DNA from: Hyphomicrobiales bacterium | GTDB taxonomy: Bacteria; Pseudomonadota; Alphaproteobacteria; Rhizobiales; Xanthobacteraceae | DNA: 64,000 nucleotides | NCBI GenBank assembly: GCA_016185205.1 | Contig: JACPOA010000016.1 | Location: 156,945-220,944 of the forward strand | Reading direction: 5' to 3' | Shown: in pieces, positions 6,603 through 16,160 of the stretch | How the letters are laid out: each line of letters opens with the position of its first letter | How positions within the stretch are numbered: the stretch's first letter is position 1 | The notes under the pieces: generated by a model | The model's database searches: none | What the model was told of the DNA's origin: nothing | What the model saw: only the letters and a program-made list of their open reading frames with translations | Made by a program: the position numbers and the translations under genes

Positions 6603-7921
6603 CCGTGCTGCGCTTCGGCCTCACTCCGAAGATGAAGCCGGTGTCGCCCAAGCGGGCGGCGGTGGTGGCCGGTCTCGATATCGGCACCAGCAAGAACGTC
6701 TGCATGATCGCGCGGCTGGAGCCGCAGGCGCCGCAGGACGTGTTGCGCCGCCGCAGCCACGGCGTGCGCGTGCTCGGCTTCGCGCATACCGCGGCCAGCG
6801 GCATGAAGGCGGGCAGCGTGGTCGATCTGGTCGAGGCCGAGGAGACGGTGCGCCAGGCCATCGACATCGCCGAAAGCATGGCCGGCGTGCAGCTCGAATC
6901 CGTGGTGGTGTCGATGTCCGGCGGCCGCCTCGAGAGCGAGCGCTTCGTCGCCACCATCGAACTCGGCAACGGCGCGGTGGGCGAGGCCGATATCGGCCAC
7001 GTGCTGGCGGCCGCCAGCCGCCATTCGGTGCGCGACGGGCGCGCCGTGCTGCATTCGCTGCCCATCGGTTATGCGCTCGACGCCGCCGCCGGTATCCGCG
7101 AGCCGCGCGGCATGCTCGGCCACAAGTTCGGTGTCGACATGCACATGGTCACCGCCGATGTGGCGACCGTGCGCAATCTGATGCTCACGATCGAGCGCAG
7201 TCATTTATCGGTCGAAGCCATGGTCGCTTCGCCCTATGTGGCGGGCCTGGCGGTTTTGGCAGACGACGAATCGGATTTAGGGGCGGCGACCATCGACCTG
7301 GGCGCCGGAACCACCACGCTGGCGGTGTTTTCCGCCGGCCGATTCGTGCACGCCGACGGTTTCGCCCTCGGCGGGGCGCACATCACCATGGATCTCGCCC
7401 GCGGGCTCAACACCCGCATCGCGGATGCTGAGCGAATCAAAGCGATTTATGGCAGTGTCCTGACCGGCGGATCGGATGAACGCGACATGATCACGATACC
7501 TCCGGTCGGAGATGACGAGCGCGAGCCGCCACAATTCGTCCCGCGCGCGGCAGTGGTGCGCATCATCAAGCCGCGCGTCGAGGAAATTCTGGAAATGGTG
7601 CGCGACCGTCTGGCCAACTCGCCGTTCGCGGCCGAGCCGCGCGCGCGCGTGGTGTTGACCGGCGGCGCCAGCCAACTGGCCGGCATCGCCGATCTGGCGG
7701 CGCGTATCTTGAAGCGTCCCGTGCGTATCGGACGGCCGCTTGGCCTTTCCGGCTTGCCGGACGCAGCCAAGGGTCCGGCATTCGCCGTGGCGGCAGGCCT
7801 CTTGGTCTACCCGCAAGCGGCACATCTTGAACACTTCGAACCGCGGCGAACGCGGCAATTGATGACAGGAACGGGCGGTTACATGGCACGGGTCGGACGA
7901 TGGCTACGCGAAAGCTTCTGA
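6599..7921 (+). CDS. ftsA: Cell division protein FtsA
   Basis: FtsA is the actin-like ATPase that tethers FtsZ to the membrane. The 440-residue protein has the phosphate-1 loop [15 protein letters not shown], the SHS2-type domain 1C with [12 protein letters not shown], phosphate-2 [17 protein letters not shown], and the adenosine motif [13 protein letters not shown]. It ends in an amphipathic, Arg-rich GRWLRESF that serves as the membrane anchor in the family. The start overlaps the ftsQ stop in ATGA, so upstream in-frame codons inside ftsQ are not used. ftsZ follows after 64 bp. Confidence 0.97.
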   Translation: MTVLRFGLTPKMKPVSPKRAAVVAGLDIGTSKNVCMIARLEPQAPQDVLRRRSHGVRVLGFAHTAASGMKAGSVVDLVEAEETVRQAIDIAESMAGVQLESVVVSMSGGRLESERFVATIELGNGAVGEADIGHVLAAASRHSVRDGRAVLHSLPIGYALDAAAGIREPRGMLGHKFGVDMHMVTADVATVRNLMLTIERSHLSVEAMVASPYVAGLAVLADDESDLGAATIDLGAGTTTLAVFSAGRFVHADGFALGGAHITMDLARGLNTRIADAERIKAIYGSVLTGGSDERDMITIPPVGDDEREPPQFVPRAAVVRIIKPRVEEILEMVRDRLANSPFAAEPRARVVLTGGASQLAGIADLAARILKRPVRIGRPLGLSGLPDAAKGPAFAVAAGLLVYPQAAHLEHFEPRRTRQLMTGTGGYMARVGRWLRESF

Positions 7922-7985
7922 CCCACATTCATCACGCAACAGCCGGTGGCGGACCGGTCCTGTTCGGCGGCTTAACGAGGCAAAT

Positions 7986-9668
7986 ATGACCATCAATCTG
8001 AAGATCCCCGATATTCGCGAGATGAAACCGCGAATTACCGTATTCGGCGTCGGCGGCGCCGGCGGCAACGCGGTCAACAACATGATCACGGCCGGCCTCC
8101 AGGGTGTCGACTTCGTCGTCGCCAATACCGACGCACAGGCGCTCACCATGTCGAAGGCCGAGCGCATCATCCAGATGGGCACGCAGGTGACCGAAGGCCT
8201 CGGCGCCGGTTCGCAGCCCGATGTCGGACGCGCCGCGGCGGAAGAGGTGATCGACGAGATCCGCGATCATCTTACCGGCGCGCACATGGTGTTCGTCACC
8301 GCCGGCATGGGCGGCGGCACCGGCACCGGCGCCGCCCCGATCGTCGCCAAAACCGCGCGCGAACTCGGCATTCTCACGGTCGGCGTCATCACCAAGCCGT
8401 TCCAGTTCGAGGGCGCCCGGCGCATGCGCTTTGCCGAGGCCGGCATCGTCGAACTGCAAAAGGTGGTCGACACGCTGCTGATCATCCCGAACCAGAACCT
8501 GTTCCGGGTCGCCAACGAGAAGACCACCTTCGCCGACGCCTTCGCCATGGCCGATCAGGTGCTCTATTCGGGCGTCGCCTGCATCACCGACCTGATGGTC
8601 AAGGAAGGCCTGATCAATCTCGACTTCGCCGATGTGCGCGCCGTCATGCGCGAGATGGGCAAGGCGATGATGGGAACCGGCGAAGCCTCCGGAGAGAAGC
8701 GGGCGAGCGTCGCCGCGGAAGGCGCCATCAACAATCCGCTGATCGACGACGCCTCCATGAAGGGCGCCCGCGGCCTGCTGATCTCGATCACCGGCGGCAA
8801 GGACCTGACGCTGTACGAGGTCGACGAAGCCGCCACCCGCATCCGCGAGGAAGTCGACCAGGACGCCAACATCATCGTCGGCGCTACCTTCGACGAGAGC
8901 CTGGAAGGCATCATCCGCGTCTCGGTGGTGGCGACCGGCATCGACCATGCCAATTCCCCGCGCCAGCAGCAGCCGGCCGAAAGCGCGCTCAAGGAGCTCG
9001 CCGGCAAGCTGCGCAATGACAGCCGCCGCATCGCCGACCGCATCGAGCGCACGCCGGCCGCGGCCAGCGCCAGTGCCGCGGCGGTGGAATCCGCCGCCCA
9101 TGCCGCGGTAGCCGCCGCCATCCTGCCGCCGACTGCGATCGAGGAGGTCTCGATCCGGCCGATGCCGATGAAGCCGTCGCTGTTCGAACCGGCCGGCGAA
9201 GCGCCGCAGGCCGAGTTGCCGACGCCGGCCGCCTTCATTCCGCCGCCGCCCGAACGCAGCGCCCGCCCGCCGCGCATGCCGCGCATCGACGAACTGCCGC
9301 TGCCGGCCCAGAACGAGATCCGGGCGCGACGCGGCGAGCTTGCCGACGATCATCCCGAGCAGCGCCGCCTGTCGCTGATGCAACGGCTGGCCTCGGTCGG
9401 CCTCGGCCGGCGCACGGAGGAGGAGGCCCCGCAGCCACCGCGGGCGGCGCGGCAGATGCCGCAATTCGAGCGTCCGCCGCAGCGGCCGACCGCCCGCCAG
9501 CCGGAAGGCCGGCATCCTGAAGGCAGACCTGGCGAGCCGGTGTCGGAATATGCCCGGCGCGCGGCTCCGCAGGGCCTCGACCCGCATGGACGGCCGACTC
9601 CTGTGCATAATTCGCCCGAGGAGGACCAGCTCGATATCCCGGCCTTCCTACGCCGCCAGTCGAACTGA
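7986..9668 (+). CDS. ftsZ: Cell division GTPase FtsZ
   Basis: FtsZ forms the cytokinetic ring. The 560-residue protein has the GTP-binding domain with [21 protein letters not shown] and the tubulin signature [14 protein letters not shown]. The T7-loop region is [11 protein letters not shown]. From about residue 320 a long linker rich in Ala, Pro, Arg and Glu (about 225 residues) leads to the C-terminal peptide [13 protein letters not shown], which binds FtsA and other partners. Long linkers are usual in this order. A GAGG stands ahead of the ATG. Confidence 0.98.
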   Translation: MTINLKIPDIREMKPRITVFGVGGAGGNAVNNMITAGLQGVDFVVANTDAQALTMSKAERIIQMGTQVTEGLGAGSQPDVGRAAAEEVIDEIRDHLTGAHMVFVTAGMGGGTGTGAAPIVAKTARELGILTVGVITKPFQFEGARRMRFAEAGIVELQKVVDTLLIIPNQNLFRVANEKTTFADAFAMADQVLYSGVACITDLMVKEGLINLDFADVRAVMREMGKAMMGTGEASGEKRASVAAEGAINNPLIDDASMKGARGLLISITGGKDLTLYEVDEAATRIREEVDQDANIIVGATFDESLEGIIRVSVVATGIDHANSPRQQQPAESALKELAGKLRNDSRRIADRIERTPAAASASAAAVESAAHAAVAAAILPPTAIEEVSIRPMPMKPSLFEPAGEAPQAELPTPAAFIPPPPERSARPPRMPRIDELPLPAQNEIRARRGELADDHPEQRRLSLMQRLASVGLGRRTEEEAPQPPRAARQMPQFERPPQRPTARQPEGRHPEGRPGEPVSEYARRAAPQGLDPHGRPTPVHNSPEEDQLDIPAFLRRQSN

Positions 9669-9687
9669 CCGACCTTAAAATCTCCAG

Positions 9688-9726
9688 GACGGCCCCGCTT
9701 CAATGCTCTGGAGCGGGGCCGTTCCA
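9688..9726 (+). terminator. Hairpin terminator after ftsZ
   Basis: The arms GGACGGCCCCGCT (9688-9700) and AGCGGGGCCGTTCC (9713-9726) pair almost perfectly around a 12-base loop, 20 bases after the ftsZ stop. There is no uninterrupted T run, only a T-rich TTCTTTT about 15 bases on. Confidence 0.6.
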
Positions 9727-10098
9727 GTCTAGCGAGTTGCGTTCTTTTACTTAACCTATTGAATGAAAACGAAATTTTTATAAAAATTCCGAATTGCGGG
9801 TACCCTGACGCAGCTTTTCGCAAGCCCGCAATGTTAAGCCGGTAAGATAAATCCGGGCACGCGGCGGCCGGCCGATCGGCAATTGCGGCAAAAAAGAGTA
9901 ACAGTCGGTAAGAAAGCGTGAGTTGGAGAGGGCCTCCCATTTGGCCTAAGTTTAAGTCGTCAAAGGGACTTTTCGATCCTTGGGGATAGCCGCTCACACC
10001 TTCGGGCGGTCTGAATTGACGGCGAAATTGTGGCTCCGCCGGAGCCTGGAATGGGGGACCCGCGCGGCTCGCTTGCTGAGCCAGCGGAAACGAGGTTG
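9727..10098. other. Intergenic region between ftsZ and lpxC
   Basis: About 370 bp without a convincing gene. It begins AT-rich (TTAACCTATTGAATG at 9752, then a TTTTTATAAAAATT patch near 9777) and becomes GC-rich. The small hairpin CCGCTC...GGGCGG lies near 9990-10009. The lpxC promoter is likely here, but no clear -35/-10 pair could be fixed. No structured RNA family was recognised. Confidence 0.4.
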
Positions 10099-11052
10099 AT
10101 GAAGGGCGCCAAGCAGACCACGTTGCGCGACCAGGTTGCCCTCTCGGGCGTCGGCGTCCATTCCGGTGCGCCCGTCACGCTGACTATGCATCCGGCCGAC
10201 GACGACGCCGGCATCGTTTTCCAACGCATGGCTCCCGACGGCTCGATCGAGCGCGAGATCCGCGCCGACGTACGCGCGGTGACCGCCACCGAATTCGCCA
10301 CCGTCCTGGGCGACGCCTCCGGTCCGCTATGCTCGACCGCCGAGCACCTGCTGGCGGCGCTGCGCGGGCTGCACGTCGACAACGCGATTATCGAGATCGA
10401 CGGTCCGGAAGTGCCGATCATGGACGGCAGCGCCGCCGCCTTCGTCGATGCGATCGACCAGGCCGGGCTGACCGCGCGCGCTCTGCCGCGCCGCTATATC
10501 GAAGTGATCAAGCCGGTGCGCGTGGCCAAGGACGGCGCCTTCGGCGAATTGCGGCCCTACAGCCATGGTTTCCGGGTCGAGGCCGAAATCGAGTTCGATC
10601 ATCCGCTGATCGGCAAGCAGGCGCTCGCGCTCGACATCGAGCCCGCCACCTTCCGTCGCGAGATCGCGCGCGCACGCACATTCGGCTTCATGCGCGACGT
10701 CGCCAAATTGTGGAGTGCCGGCTATGCGCTCGGCGCCTCGTTCGAGAACACGCTGGTGATCAGCGAGGACCGCGTGCTCAATCCGGAAGGCCTGCGCTTT
10801 GCCGACGAGTTCGTGCGCCACAAGGTGCTCGACGCCGTCGGCGATCTGGCGCTCGCCGGCCAGCCGTTGCTGGCGGCCTACCGCACGGTGTGCGGCGGTC
10901 ACAAGCTCAACCATGCGGTTCTGTCGGCGCTGATGGCCGACCGAAGCGCCTGGCGCCTGGTCGAGGCGGCCGAACCCGCCCGCCGCAAACGCGGCTACGC
11001 GGATATGGGCGCCGGCATGATGCTGCCTGCCTATGGGCCGGAAGTGTCCTGA
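10099..11052 (+). CDS. lpxC: UDP-3-O-acyl-N-acetylglucosamine deacetylase
   Basis: LpxC is the zinc deacetylase that commits precursor to lipid A synthesis. The 317-residue protein shows QTTLRDQVALSGVGVHSG, the zinc-site stretch CSTAEHLLAALRGLHVDNA, EIDGPEVPIMDGSAAAFV, and the second zinc/catalytic motif FVRHKVLDAVGDLALAG. The last conserved catalytic His lies in GGHKLNHAVL. The frame is open from a GTG at 10030, but the ATG at 10099 (MKGAKQTTL) matches the family start and has GAGG just ahead. Its place between ftsZ and bamD is usual for this order. Confidence 0.95.
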   Translation: MKGAKQTTLRDQVALSGVGVHSGAPVTLTMHPADDDAGIVFQRMAPDGSIEREIRADVRAVTATEFATVLGDASGPLCSTAEHLLAALRGLHVDNAIIEIDGPEVPIMDGSAAAFVDAIDQAGLTARALPRRYIEVIKPVRVAKDGAFGELRPYSHGFRVEAEIEFDHPLIGKQALALDIEPATFRREIARARTFGFMRDVAKLWSAGYALGASFENTLVISEDRVLNPEGLRFADEFVRHKVLDAVGDLALAGQPLLAAYRTVCGGHKLNHAVLSALMADRSAWRLVEAAEPARRKRGYADMGAGMMLPAYGPEVS

Positions 11053-11066
11053 ATCGCGTCATTTTT

Positions 11067-11138
11067 GCGCATGATCTAGCCCAAAACCGGTTTCCATCCC
11101 CGATCAAGTCGAGGACATGCTTTTTCGGGATCATGCGC
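11067..11138. repeat. GCGCATGATC...GATCATGCGC palindromic element, copy 1
   Basis: A 72-bp element with perfect 10-base inverted ends lies between lpxC and bamD. The interior reads AAAACCGGTTTCCATCCCCG, then ATCAAGTCGAGGACATGC. Related copies are at 41334-41382 (short) and 57966-58153 (interrupted). Confidence 0.8.
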
Positions 11139-11290
11139 TGGATTCAAGGTTAACCCTCCGCCTTAATCCCGGCCGAATGTGGCGCTTAATCGCTTGGCGG
11201 AACCGCGCTTTTTCGTCTAAACCAGCGCGGGTTCAAGAGCTGCGCGGCCACCGGCCATGTGGCCCGTCGGGGAACGGATCGAACGCGTCC

Positions 11291-12163
11291 ATGAACTCGA
11301 ATGTATTCATTCCGGCCCGCGCCGGCCTGCGCCAGCGCCGCCTCACGCGCGCGCTGGCGATGGTGCTGCTGGCGGCAAGCCTCGGGGCCTGCAGCAGCTT
11401 CAATTTATTCGGCAAGGAAGAACAGCCGCCCGACGAGCCGGCCGACCGGCTCTACAACGAGGGTCTCTATTACCTCAACGCCAAGAAGGACGCGAGGGCG
11501 GCGGTCAAGAAATTCGAAGAAGTCGACCGCCAGCACCCCTATTCGGAATGGGCACGCAAGTCGCTGATCATGTCGGCCTATTCCTATTACGAGTCCGGCC
11601 AGTACGACGAGTGCGTGACCGCGGCCAAGCGCTATATCTCGCTGCATCCCGGCAGTCCCGACGCCGCCTACGCGCAGTATCTCATCGGCGCGTCCTATTT
11701 CGACGAGATCCCCGACATCACCCGCGACCAGGCGCGCACCGAAAAGGCGCTCGCCGCGCTCGACGAGGTGATCCGCAAATATCCGGCCAGCGAATACGCC
11801 GTCAGCGCCAAGCAGAAGATCGAAGTCGCGCGCGATAATGTCGCCGGCAAGGAAATGCTGGTCGGCCGCTACTATCTGGAGAAGAAGGACTACACCGGCG
11901 CCATCAACCGCTTCAAAGTCGTGGTCACCCGCTACCAGACCACGCGTCACGTCGAAGAGGCGCTCGAGCGGCTGGTCGAATCCTATATGGCGCTCGGCAT
12001 TGTGGAAGAGGCGCAGACCGCCGCCGCCGTGCTCGGGCATAATTTCCCCGACAGCGAATGGTACCGCCACGCCTATGCGCTGGTGAAAAACGGCGGCATG
12101 GAGCCCTCGGAAAACAAGGGTTCCTGGATCAGCAAGGCGTTCAAGAAAGTCGGACTGGGGTAG
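11291..12163 (+). CDS. bamD: Outer membrane assembly lipoprotein BamD (ComL)
   Basis: BamD is the TPR lipoprotein of the BAM complex, which inserts beta-barrel proteins into the outer membrane. The 290-residue product has a basic N-terminus and a lipobox ending SLGAC, so Cys34 should be acylated. TPR-like helices follow: DRLYNEGLYYLNAKKDARAA, FEEVDRQHPYSEWA, KRYISLHPGSPDAAYAQYL and EVIRKYPASEYAVSAKQKIE. I chose the ATG at 11291 because upstream in-frame codons run into the repeat and add an unlikely leader. recN follows, which is the usual neighbour. Confidence 0.94.
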   Translation: MNSNVFIPARAGLRQRRLTRALAMVLLAASLGACSSFNLFGKEEQPPDEPADRLYNEGLYYLNAKKDARAAVKKFEEVDRQHPYSEWARKSLIMSAYSYYESGQYDECVTAAKRYISLHPGSPDAAYAQYLIGASYFDEIPDITRDQARTEKALAALDEVIRKYPASEYAVSAKQKIEVARDNVAGKEMLVGRYYLEKKDYTGAINRFKVVVTRYQTTRHVEEALERLVESYMALGIVEEAQTAAAVLGHNFPDSEWYRHAYALVKNGGMEPSENKGSWISKAFKKVGLG

Positions 12164-12201
12164 GTTCCGGCTATTCGGTTCGCGTCGAAAACTTACCTAC
12201 A

Positions 12202-12290
12202 TCGTCATGGCCGGGCTTGTTACCGGAAGTCGGGTATACCCGACTTCCGGCAAATAAATTAATGTGGAAGTCGAGTAGACTCGACTTCCA
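12202..12290. repeat. Partial repeat plus two long perfect-arm palindromes between bamD and recN
   Basis: A fragment of the TCGTCATGGCCGGGC repeat (12202-12219) is followed by a perfect 28-base palindrome at 12223-12250, centred on GGGTA/TACCC. A second palindrome at 12265-12290 has 12-base arms TGGAAGTCGAGT/ACTCGACTTCCA around AG. The two share the GGAAGTCG core and are spaced 42 bp centre to centre. No other copies were seen in this window. Confidence 0.8.
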
Positions 12291-12334
12291 ATGCCATCAA
12301 CGTCTTTGATGATGACGGCCCTAGGATAGGTGCC

Positions 12335-14017
12335 ATGCTCTCCCGACTTTCCATCCGCGACATTGTGCTGATCGACCGGCTCGACATCGATTTTGCCGAG
12401 GGGCTTGCCGTGCTGACCGGCGAGACCGGCGCCGGCAAGTCGATCCTGCTCGACGCCTTCGCGTTGGCGCTCGGCGCCCGCGGCGACCAGACCCTGGTGC
12501 GGCAGGGTATCGAGCAGGGCCAGGTGATCGCGGTGTTCGAGGTCGCGCGCAAGCATCCGGCGCGCGCGCTGCTTAAGGCCCAAAATTTGGCCAACGATAT
12601 CGCCGCCGAGGACGAATTGATCCTGCGCCGCGTGCAGTTCTCGGATGGACGGACGCGCGCCTTCGTCAACGATCAGCCGGTGAGCGTACAGGCTATGAAG
12701 CAGCTCGGCTCGGCGCTGGTCGAGATTCACGGCCAGCACGACGACCGCGCGCTGGTCGATGCCGCCACCCACCGTCGCCTGCTCGACGCCTTCGGCGCGC
12801 TCGAGGCCGAGGCGGCCGAGGTCGAGATGCTGTGGGAGGCGCGCCGCGAAGCACAGGCGGCCGCCGACAGCCATCGCGCCGAGGTCGAGCGCGCCAAGCG
12901 CGAGGGTGACTGGCTGCGTCATTCGGTCGAGGAACTCGATAAGCTCGCGCCCCAGACCGGCGAGGAAACGTCGCTCGCCACCCGCCGCGCCGTCATGATG
13001 CAGTCGGAAAAGGTGGCGGAGGATCTGCGCGATGCGCACGAGGCGATCGCCGGCGCCAATTCCTCGGTGCCGGCTTTCGCCGGCGTCATCCGCCGGCTGG
13101 AGCGGCGCGCGGCGCAGGCCCCCAGCCTGGTCGAGCCGGCGGTGAAGGCGCTCGACGCCGCGCTCACCGCGCTGGAGGAGACCCGCGGCCATCTCGAAGC
13201 CGCGCTGCGCACCGCCGATTTCGACCCCATGGAACTGGAACGCATTGAGGAACGGCTGTTCGCGCTGCGCGCGGCGGGCCGCAAATACAATGTGCCGGTC
13301 GACGAACTGGCGGCGCTGGCGCGCAAATACAATGCCGATATCGCGCTGATCGACGCCGGCGAGGAGAGGCTCAAGGCGCTGGACGTCGCCGCCAGCCAGG
13401 CCGAGGCGGCCTATCGCGCCGCGGCGCTGGCGCTCTCGCAGGCGCGCGCGAAAGCCGCCACCGCGCTCGACAAAGCGGTCAATGGCGAGCTCACGCCGCT
13501 CAAGCTCGAGCGCGCGAAATTTTCCACCGAGATCGACAGCGATGCCGCCGCTGCCGGGCCGAACGGCATCGACCGCGTCGAGTTCTGGGTGCAGACCAAT
13601 CCGGGCACACGGCCCGGGCCGCTGATGAAGGTCGCCAGTGGCGGCGAGCTGGCGCGCTTCCTGCTGGCGCTCAAGGTGGTGCTGGCCGACCGCGGCTCGG
13701 CGCCGACGCTGGTGTTCGACGAGATCGACACCGGCGTGGGCGGCGCGGTGGCCGACGCCATCGGGGTGCGGCTGGCGCGGCTGGCGCGCGGCGTGCAGGT
13801 GCTGGCGGTGACGCATGCGCCGCAGGTGGCGGCGCAAGCCTCCCGCCATTACGTCATCAGCAAGGATACGCTCGACAAGGGCAAGCGGGTCGCCACCCGC
13901 GTCGCCGAGGTGGCCGAGGAGCGCCGGCGAGAGGAGATCGCCCGCATGCTGGCCGGCGCCGAGATCACCAACGAGGCGCGCGCCGCCGCCGAACGGCTGA
14001 TCAAAGCGGCTGAATAA
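12335..14017 (+). CDS. recN: DNA repair protein RecN
   Basis: RecN is an SMC-like ATPase acting on DNA double-strand breaks. The 560-residue protein starts LSRLSIRDIVLIDRLDIDF, followed by Walker A TGETGAGKSI. The QIHGQHD-type motif is IHGQHDDRALVD. A coiled-coil region of about 330 residues separates the N half from the ABC signature KVASGGELARFLLAL and Walker B PTLVFDEIDTGVGG. The H-loop region is VLAVTHAPQVAAQA. Full length for the family. The last 17 bases overlap the end of the convergent L,D-transpeptidase gene. Confidence 0.97.
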   Translation: MLSRLSIRDIVLIDRLDIDFAEGLAVLTGETGAGKSILLDAFALALGARGDQTLVRQGIEQGQVIAVFEVARKHPARALLKAQNLANDIAAEDELILRRVQFSDGRTRAFVNDQPVSVQAMKQLGSALVEIHGQHDDRALVDAATHRRLLDAFGALEAEAAEVEMLWEARREAQAAADSHRAEVERAKREGDWLRHSVEELDKLAPQTGEETSLATRRAVMMQSEKVAEDLRDAHEAIAGANSSVPAFAGVIRRLERRAAQAPSLVEPAVKALDAALTALEETRGHLEAALRTADFDPMELERIEERLFALRAAGRKYNVPVDELAALARKYNADIALIDAGEERLKALDVAASQAEAAYRAAALALSQARAKAATALDKAVNGELTPLKLERAKFSTEIDSDAAAAGPNGIDRVEFWVQTNPGTRPGPLMKVASGGELARFLLALKVVLADRGSAPTLVFDEIDTGVGGAVADAIGVRLARLARGVQVLAVTHAPQVAAQASRHYVISKDTLDKGKRVATRVAEVAEERRREEIARMLAGAEITNEARAAAERLIKAAE

Positions 14018-16034
14018 CGGTCTTACGCGGACGCGGACGCGGTTTCACCGGGGAAGTATCGGTCTGCACGGTGAAATCCGAATCGAGCGCGGCGGCTTCG
14101 CGACGACTAAGGCCCCGTTCGGTGACGATGAGCGTGGCGCCAACCGACACGAACTCCGATAGGCGCTCCACCGCCTCTTGCGGCAGGTCCAGCCGATCGA
14201 GCGCGGTGCGCGCAGCCGCCATGACTTTCACTTTGGGATCGAGCCGCTCAGGTGCCCGCGACCGCTTGCCGCCCGATGCGCGATTCTCGACCGTAACGTC
14301 ATGCTCGACGGCCGGCGAAGTCTCGATCGGCATCACCATCCAGCGCAGCGTCGCTTGATCGTCGCTCGGCGCCACCGCGGTGAAGAGATAAGTGCCGATC
14401 GGTTCATGGGGCTTGACGATGGTAATCGGCGCGTCGAACAGCGGTTCGAACCCCTTGCGGACGTACATCCGCTGATCTTTCCGGCTGACCAGGACCGAGA
14501 TCGGTCCGGGACGCAGCACATGCGGCTGCATCGCTGACATCTCGACCGACGGTTCGCGCGGAGCGGTTCGCCGACGGGCCGCCAACTGGGTGTTGGGCAT
14601 GGCCTGGCTTGGCACCAGACTTGGCATGGGGACGATGGACGCATCCAAACTCGCCAGCATGACGCGCGGTTCGGACACCGGGGCCGGCTGATCGGCATCC
14701 GTCGGCATCTTCTCAACGGAAAGCAGCAAGGTTTCCGGCGGCTGGCCGGGGCGCGTGATGGTAACTTCGGCGGTCCCGTTAATCACGGTGTTATCCGGAT
14801 CGACCAATTCAAGGTGCCGCAGCGCATCCCTGGTCGCGTCATCGACGTCATTGTCGGCTAGTTCATTGTCATCGGCTGTCGGGTTGGCGGCGTCGAGTTG
14901 CGCTTGCGCCTCCGCCACCACGATCACGCGCGGCCCGCCGCCCACATAGGCTGGGGGCGTCACGATGACGGGTCTGGGCTGCACCGATCGCGGCGATGGC
15001 TCAGGCGACGCGGCGCGTTCAGGCGTCCGATCGGTCTTGCGCGCGGCGAGCGACAGCGTCGGAGCCGGCGCCGGAACATTGACGGAAACCGACATTTCTT
15101 CCGATTGAGGCTTGTTCTTAGGTGGAGCGATTTCCTCAGGCTTGGGTTCGAGCGCCGGTTCGGCCTTGGCCTTGGGCGCGAACAGCCGCGCGTGCGCGAT
15201 CTCGACCGGCGCCACCTCGTCCCTCGTGACAATCACGCGGGCGCCGATTTTGGTCGTGCCCCACAGCCGAAGCGCGAAAGCTTCGGGCAGCCGGATGCAG
15301 CCGTGCGAGGCGGCATAGCCGGGCAATTCGCCCGCGTGCAGAGCAACGCCCGACCAGGTGATCCGCTGCATGAACGGCATCGGCGCCGCGCTATAAAGAT
15401 TGGATCGATGCCACCATTGTTTTTCGATGACACTGAAGATGCCGGTCGGCGTCGGATGCGATGCGGTGCCCGTGGAGACCGGGGATTTGGCAATGGCAAC
15501 GCCGGCGTCATACAACGTGACGGTCTGTTTCGCGATTGAAACAGCAAGCAGCAACGGACCCTGCGTCGGCGGCACCGGTGGCGCCTGGCGCAATTGCTGG
15601 GCGATCCTCAGTTTGAGACTGTCGCCCTGACTGAGGCGGCGAGTCTTGGACTTCTTCGGCACCACCCCAAGAACGCGATAGGTCGGACCCGGATTGCCGA
15701 ACTGATCGCGCGACTGAATGTAAGTGTCGCGGTCGCCGCGCGCGCGCGGCGATTTGGAATTCTGGCGCCGGTCCACCTCGGGTGTCGAGGGCGCAAAAAG
15801 TCGATCGAGCCAAAATAGTTGTGCGTAGGCGGCTGCATTCGAGCGGGCCTCGCCCGGTCCGCTGGCTTGCTCGCTCGTTGAAGCAAATACGGCCGTCTCG
15901 TCGGCCAGCTGATTTTCGAATGCACCGGCCGTCGAGGCGCCGGCCATGATCGCGGTGGCGGAGGCGAGGCCGATCGTCCGAAGCAGAACGGCGGCGGTCG
16001 CGCGCGTGAGAACGTCCTGGTACAAACGCAACAC
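14001..16034 (-). CDS. Large L,D-transpeptidase (YkuD) with a degenerate second YkuD-like region
   Basis: A 677-residue exported protein. An N-terminal hydrophobic segment (AAVLLRTIGLASATAIMAGA) acts as signal or anchor. The catalytic YkuD domain lies at about residues 185-300: LLLAVSIAKQTVTLYD, then the active-site stretch HAGELPGYAASHGCIRL. The enzyme family makes 3-3 cross-links in peptidoglycan or attaches proteins to it. A Pro- and Ala-rich linker follows. The last 175 residues resemble YkuD again (ISVLVSRKDQRMYVRKGFEP, later VGATLIVTERG) but lack the SHGC motif, so that copy is probably inactive. I prefer the GTG at 16034, which has AGGGGGG six bases ahead; the frame extends to a GTG at 16067. 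Confidence 0.85.
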   Translation of the reverse strand: MLRLYQDVLTRATAAVLLRTIGLASATAIMAGASTAGAFENQLADETAVFASTSEQASGPGEARSNAAAYAQLFWLDRLFAPSTPEVDRRQNSKSPRARGDRDTYIQSRDQFGNPGPTYRVLGVVPKKSKTRRLSQGDSLKLRIAQQLRQAPPVPPTQGPLLLAVSIAKQTVTLYDAGVAIAKSPVSTGTASHPTPTGIFSVIEKQWWHRSNLYSAAPMPFMQRITWSGVALHAGELPGYAASHGCIRLPEAFALRLWGTTKIGARVIVTRDEVAPVEIAHARLFAPKAKAEPALEPKPEEIAPPKNKPQSEEMSVSVNVPAPAPTLSLAARKTDRTPERAASPEPSPRSVQPRPVIVTPPAYVGGGPRVIVVAEAQAQLDAANPTADDNELADNDVDDATRDALRHLELVDPDNTVINGTAEVTITRPGQPPETLLLSVEKMPTDADQPAPVSEPRVMLASLDASIVPMPSLVPSQAMPNTQLAARRRTAPREPSVEMSAMQPHVLRPGPISVLVSRKDQRMYVRKGFEPLFDAPITIVKPHEPIGTYLFTAVAPSDDQATLRWMVMPIETSPAVEHDVTVENRASGGKRSRAPERLDPKVKVMAAARTALDRLDLPQEAVERLSEFVSVGATLIVTERGLSRREAAALDSDFTVQTDTSPVKPRPRPRKTVIQPL

Positions 16035-16160
16035 GAGTTCCCCCCTACTCAGCTGCCCCGGGCTCACCGGGATTAACCATCAACGCTACCATTCTGCCGA
16101 GGGAACTCGCAAGTATCCTATTACCGCTGTCGATGACCCGGCTTTGGCAGCGAAATTTCC

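Noticed and set aside
11150..11168. CtrA box TTAACCCTCCGCCTTAA upstream of bamD
   Set aside because: The spacer is nine bases instead of seven; not a consensus site.
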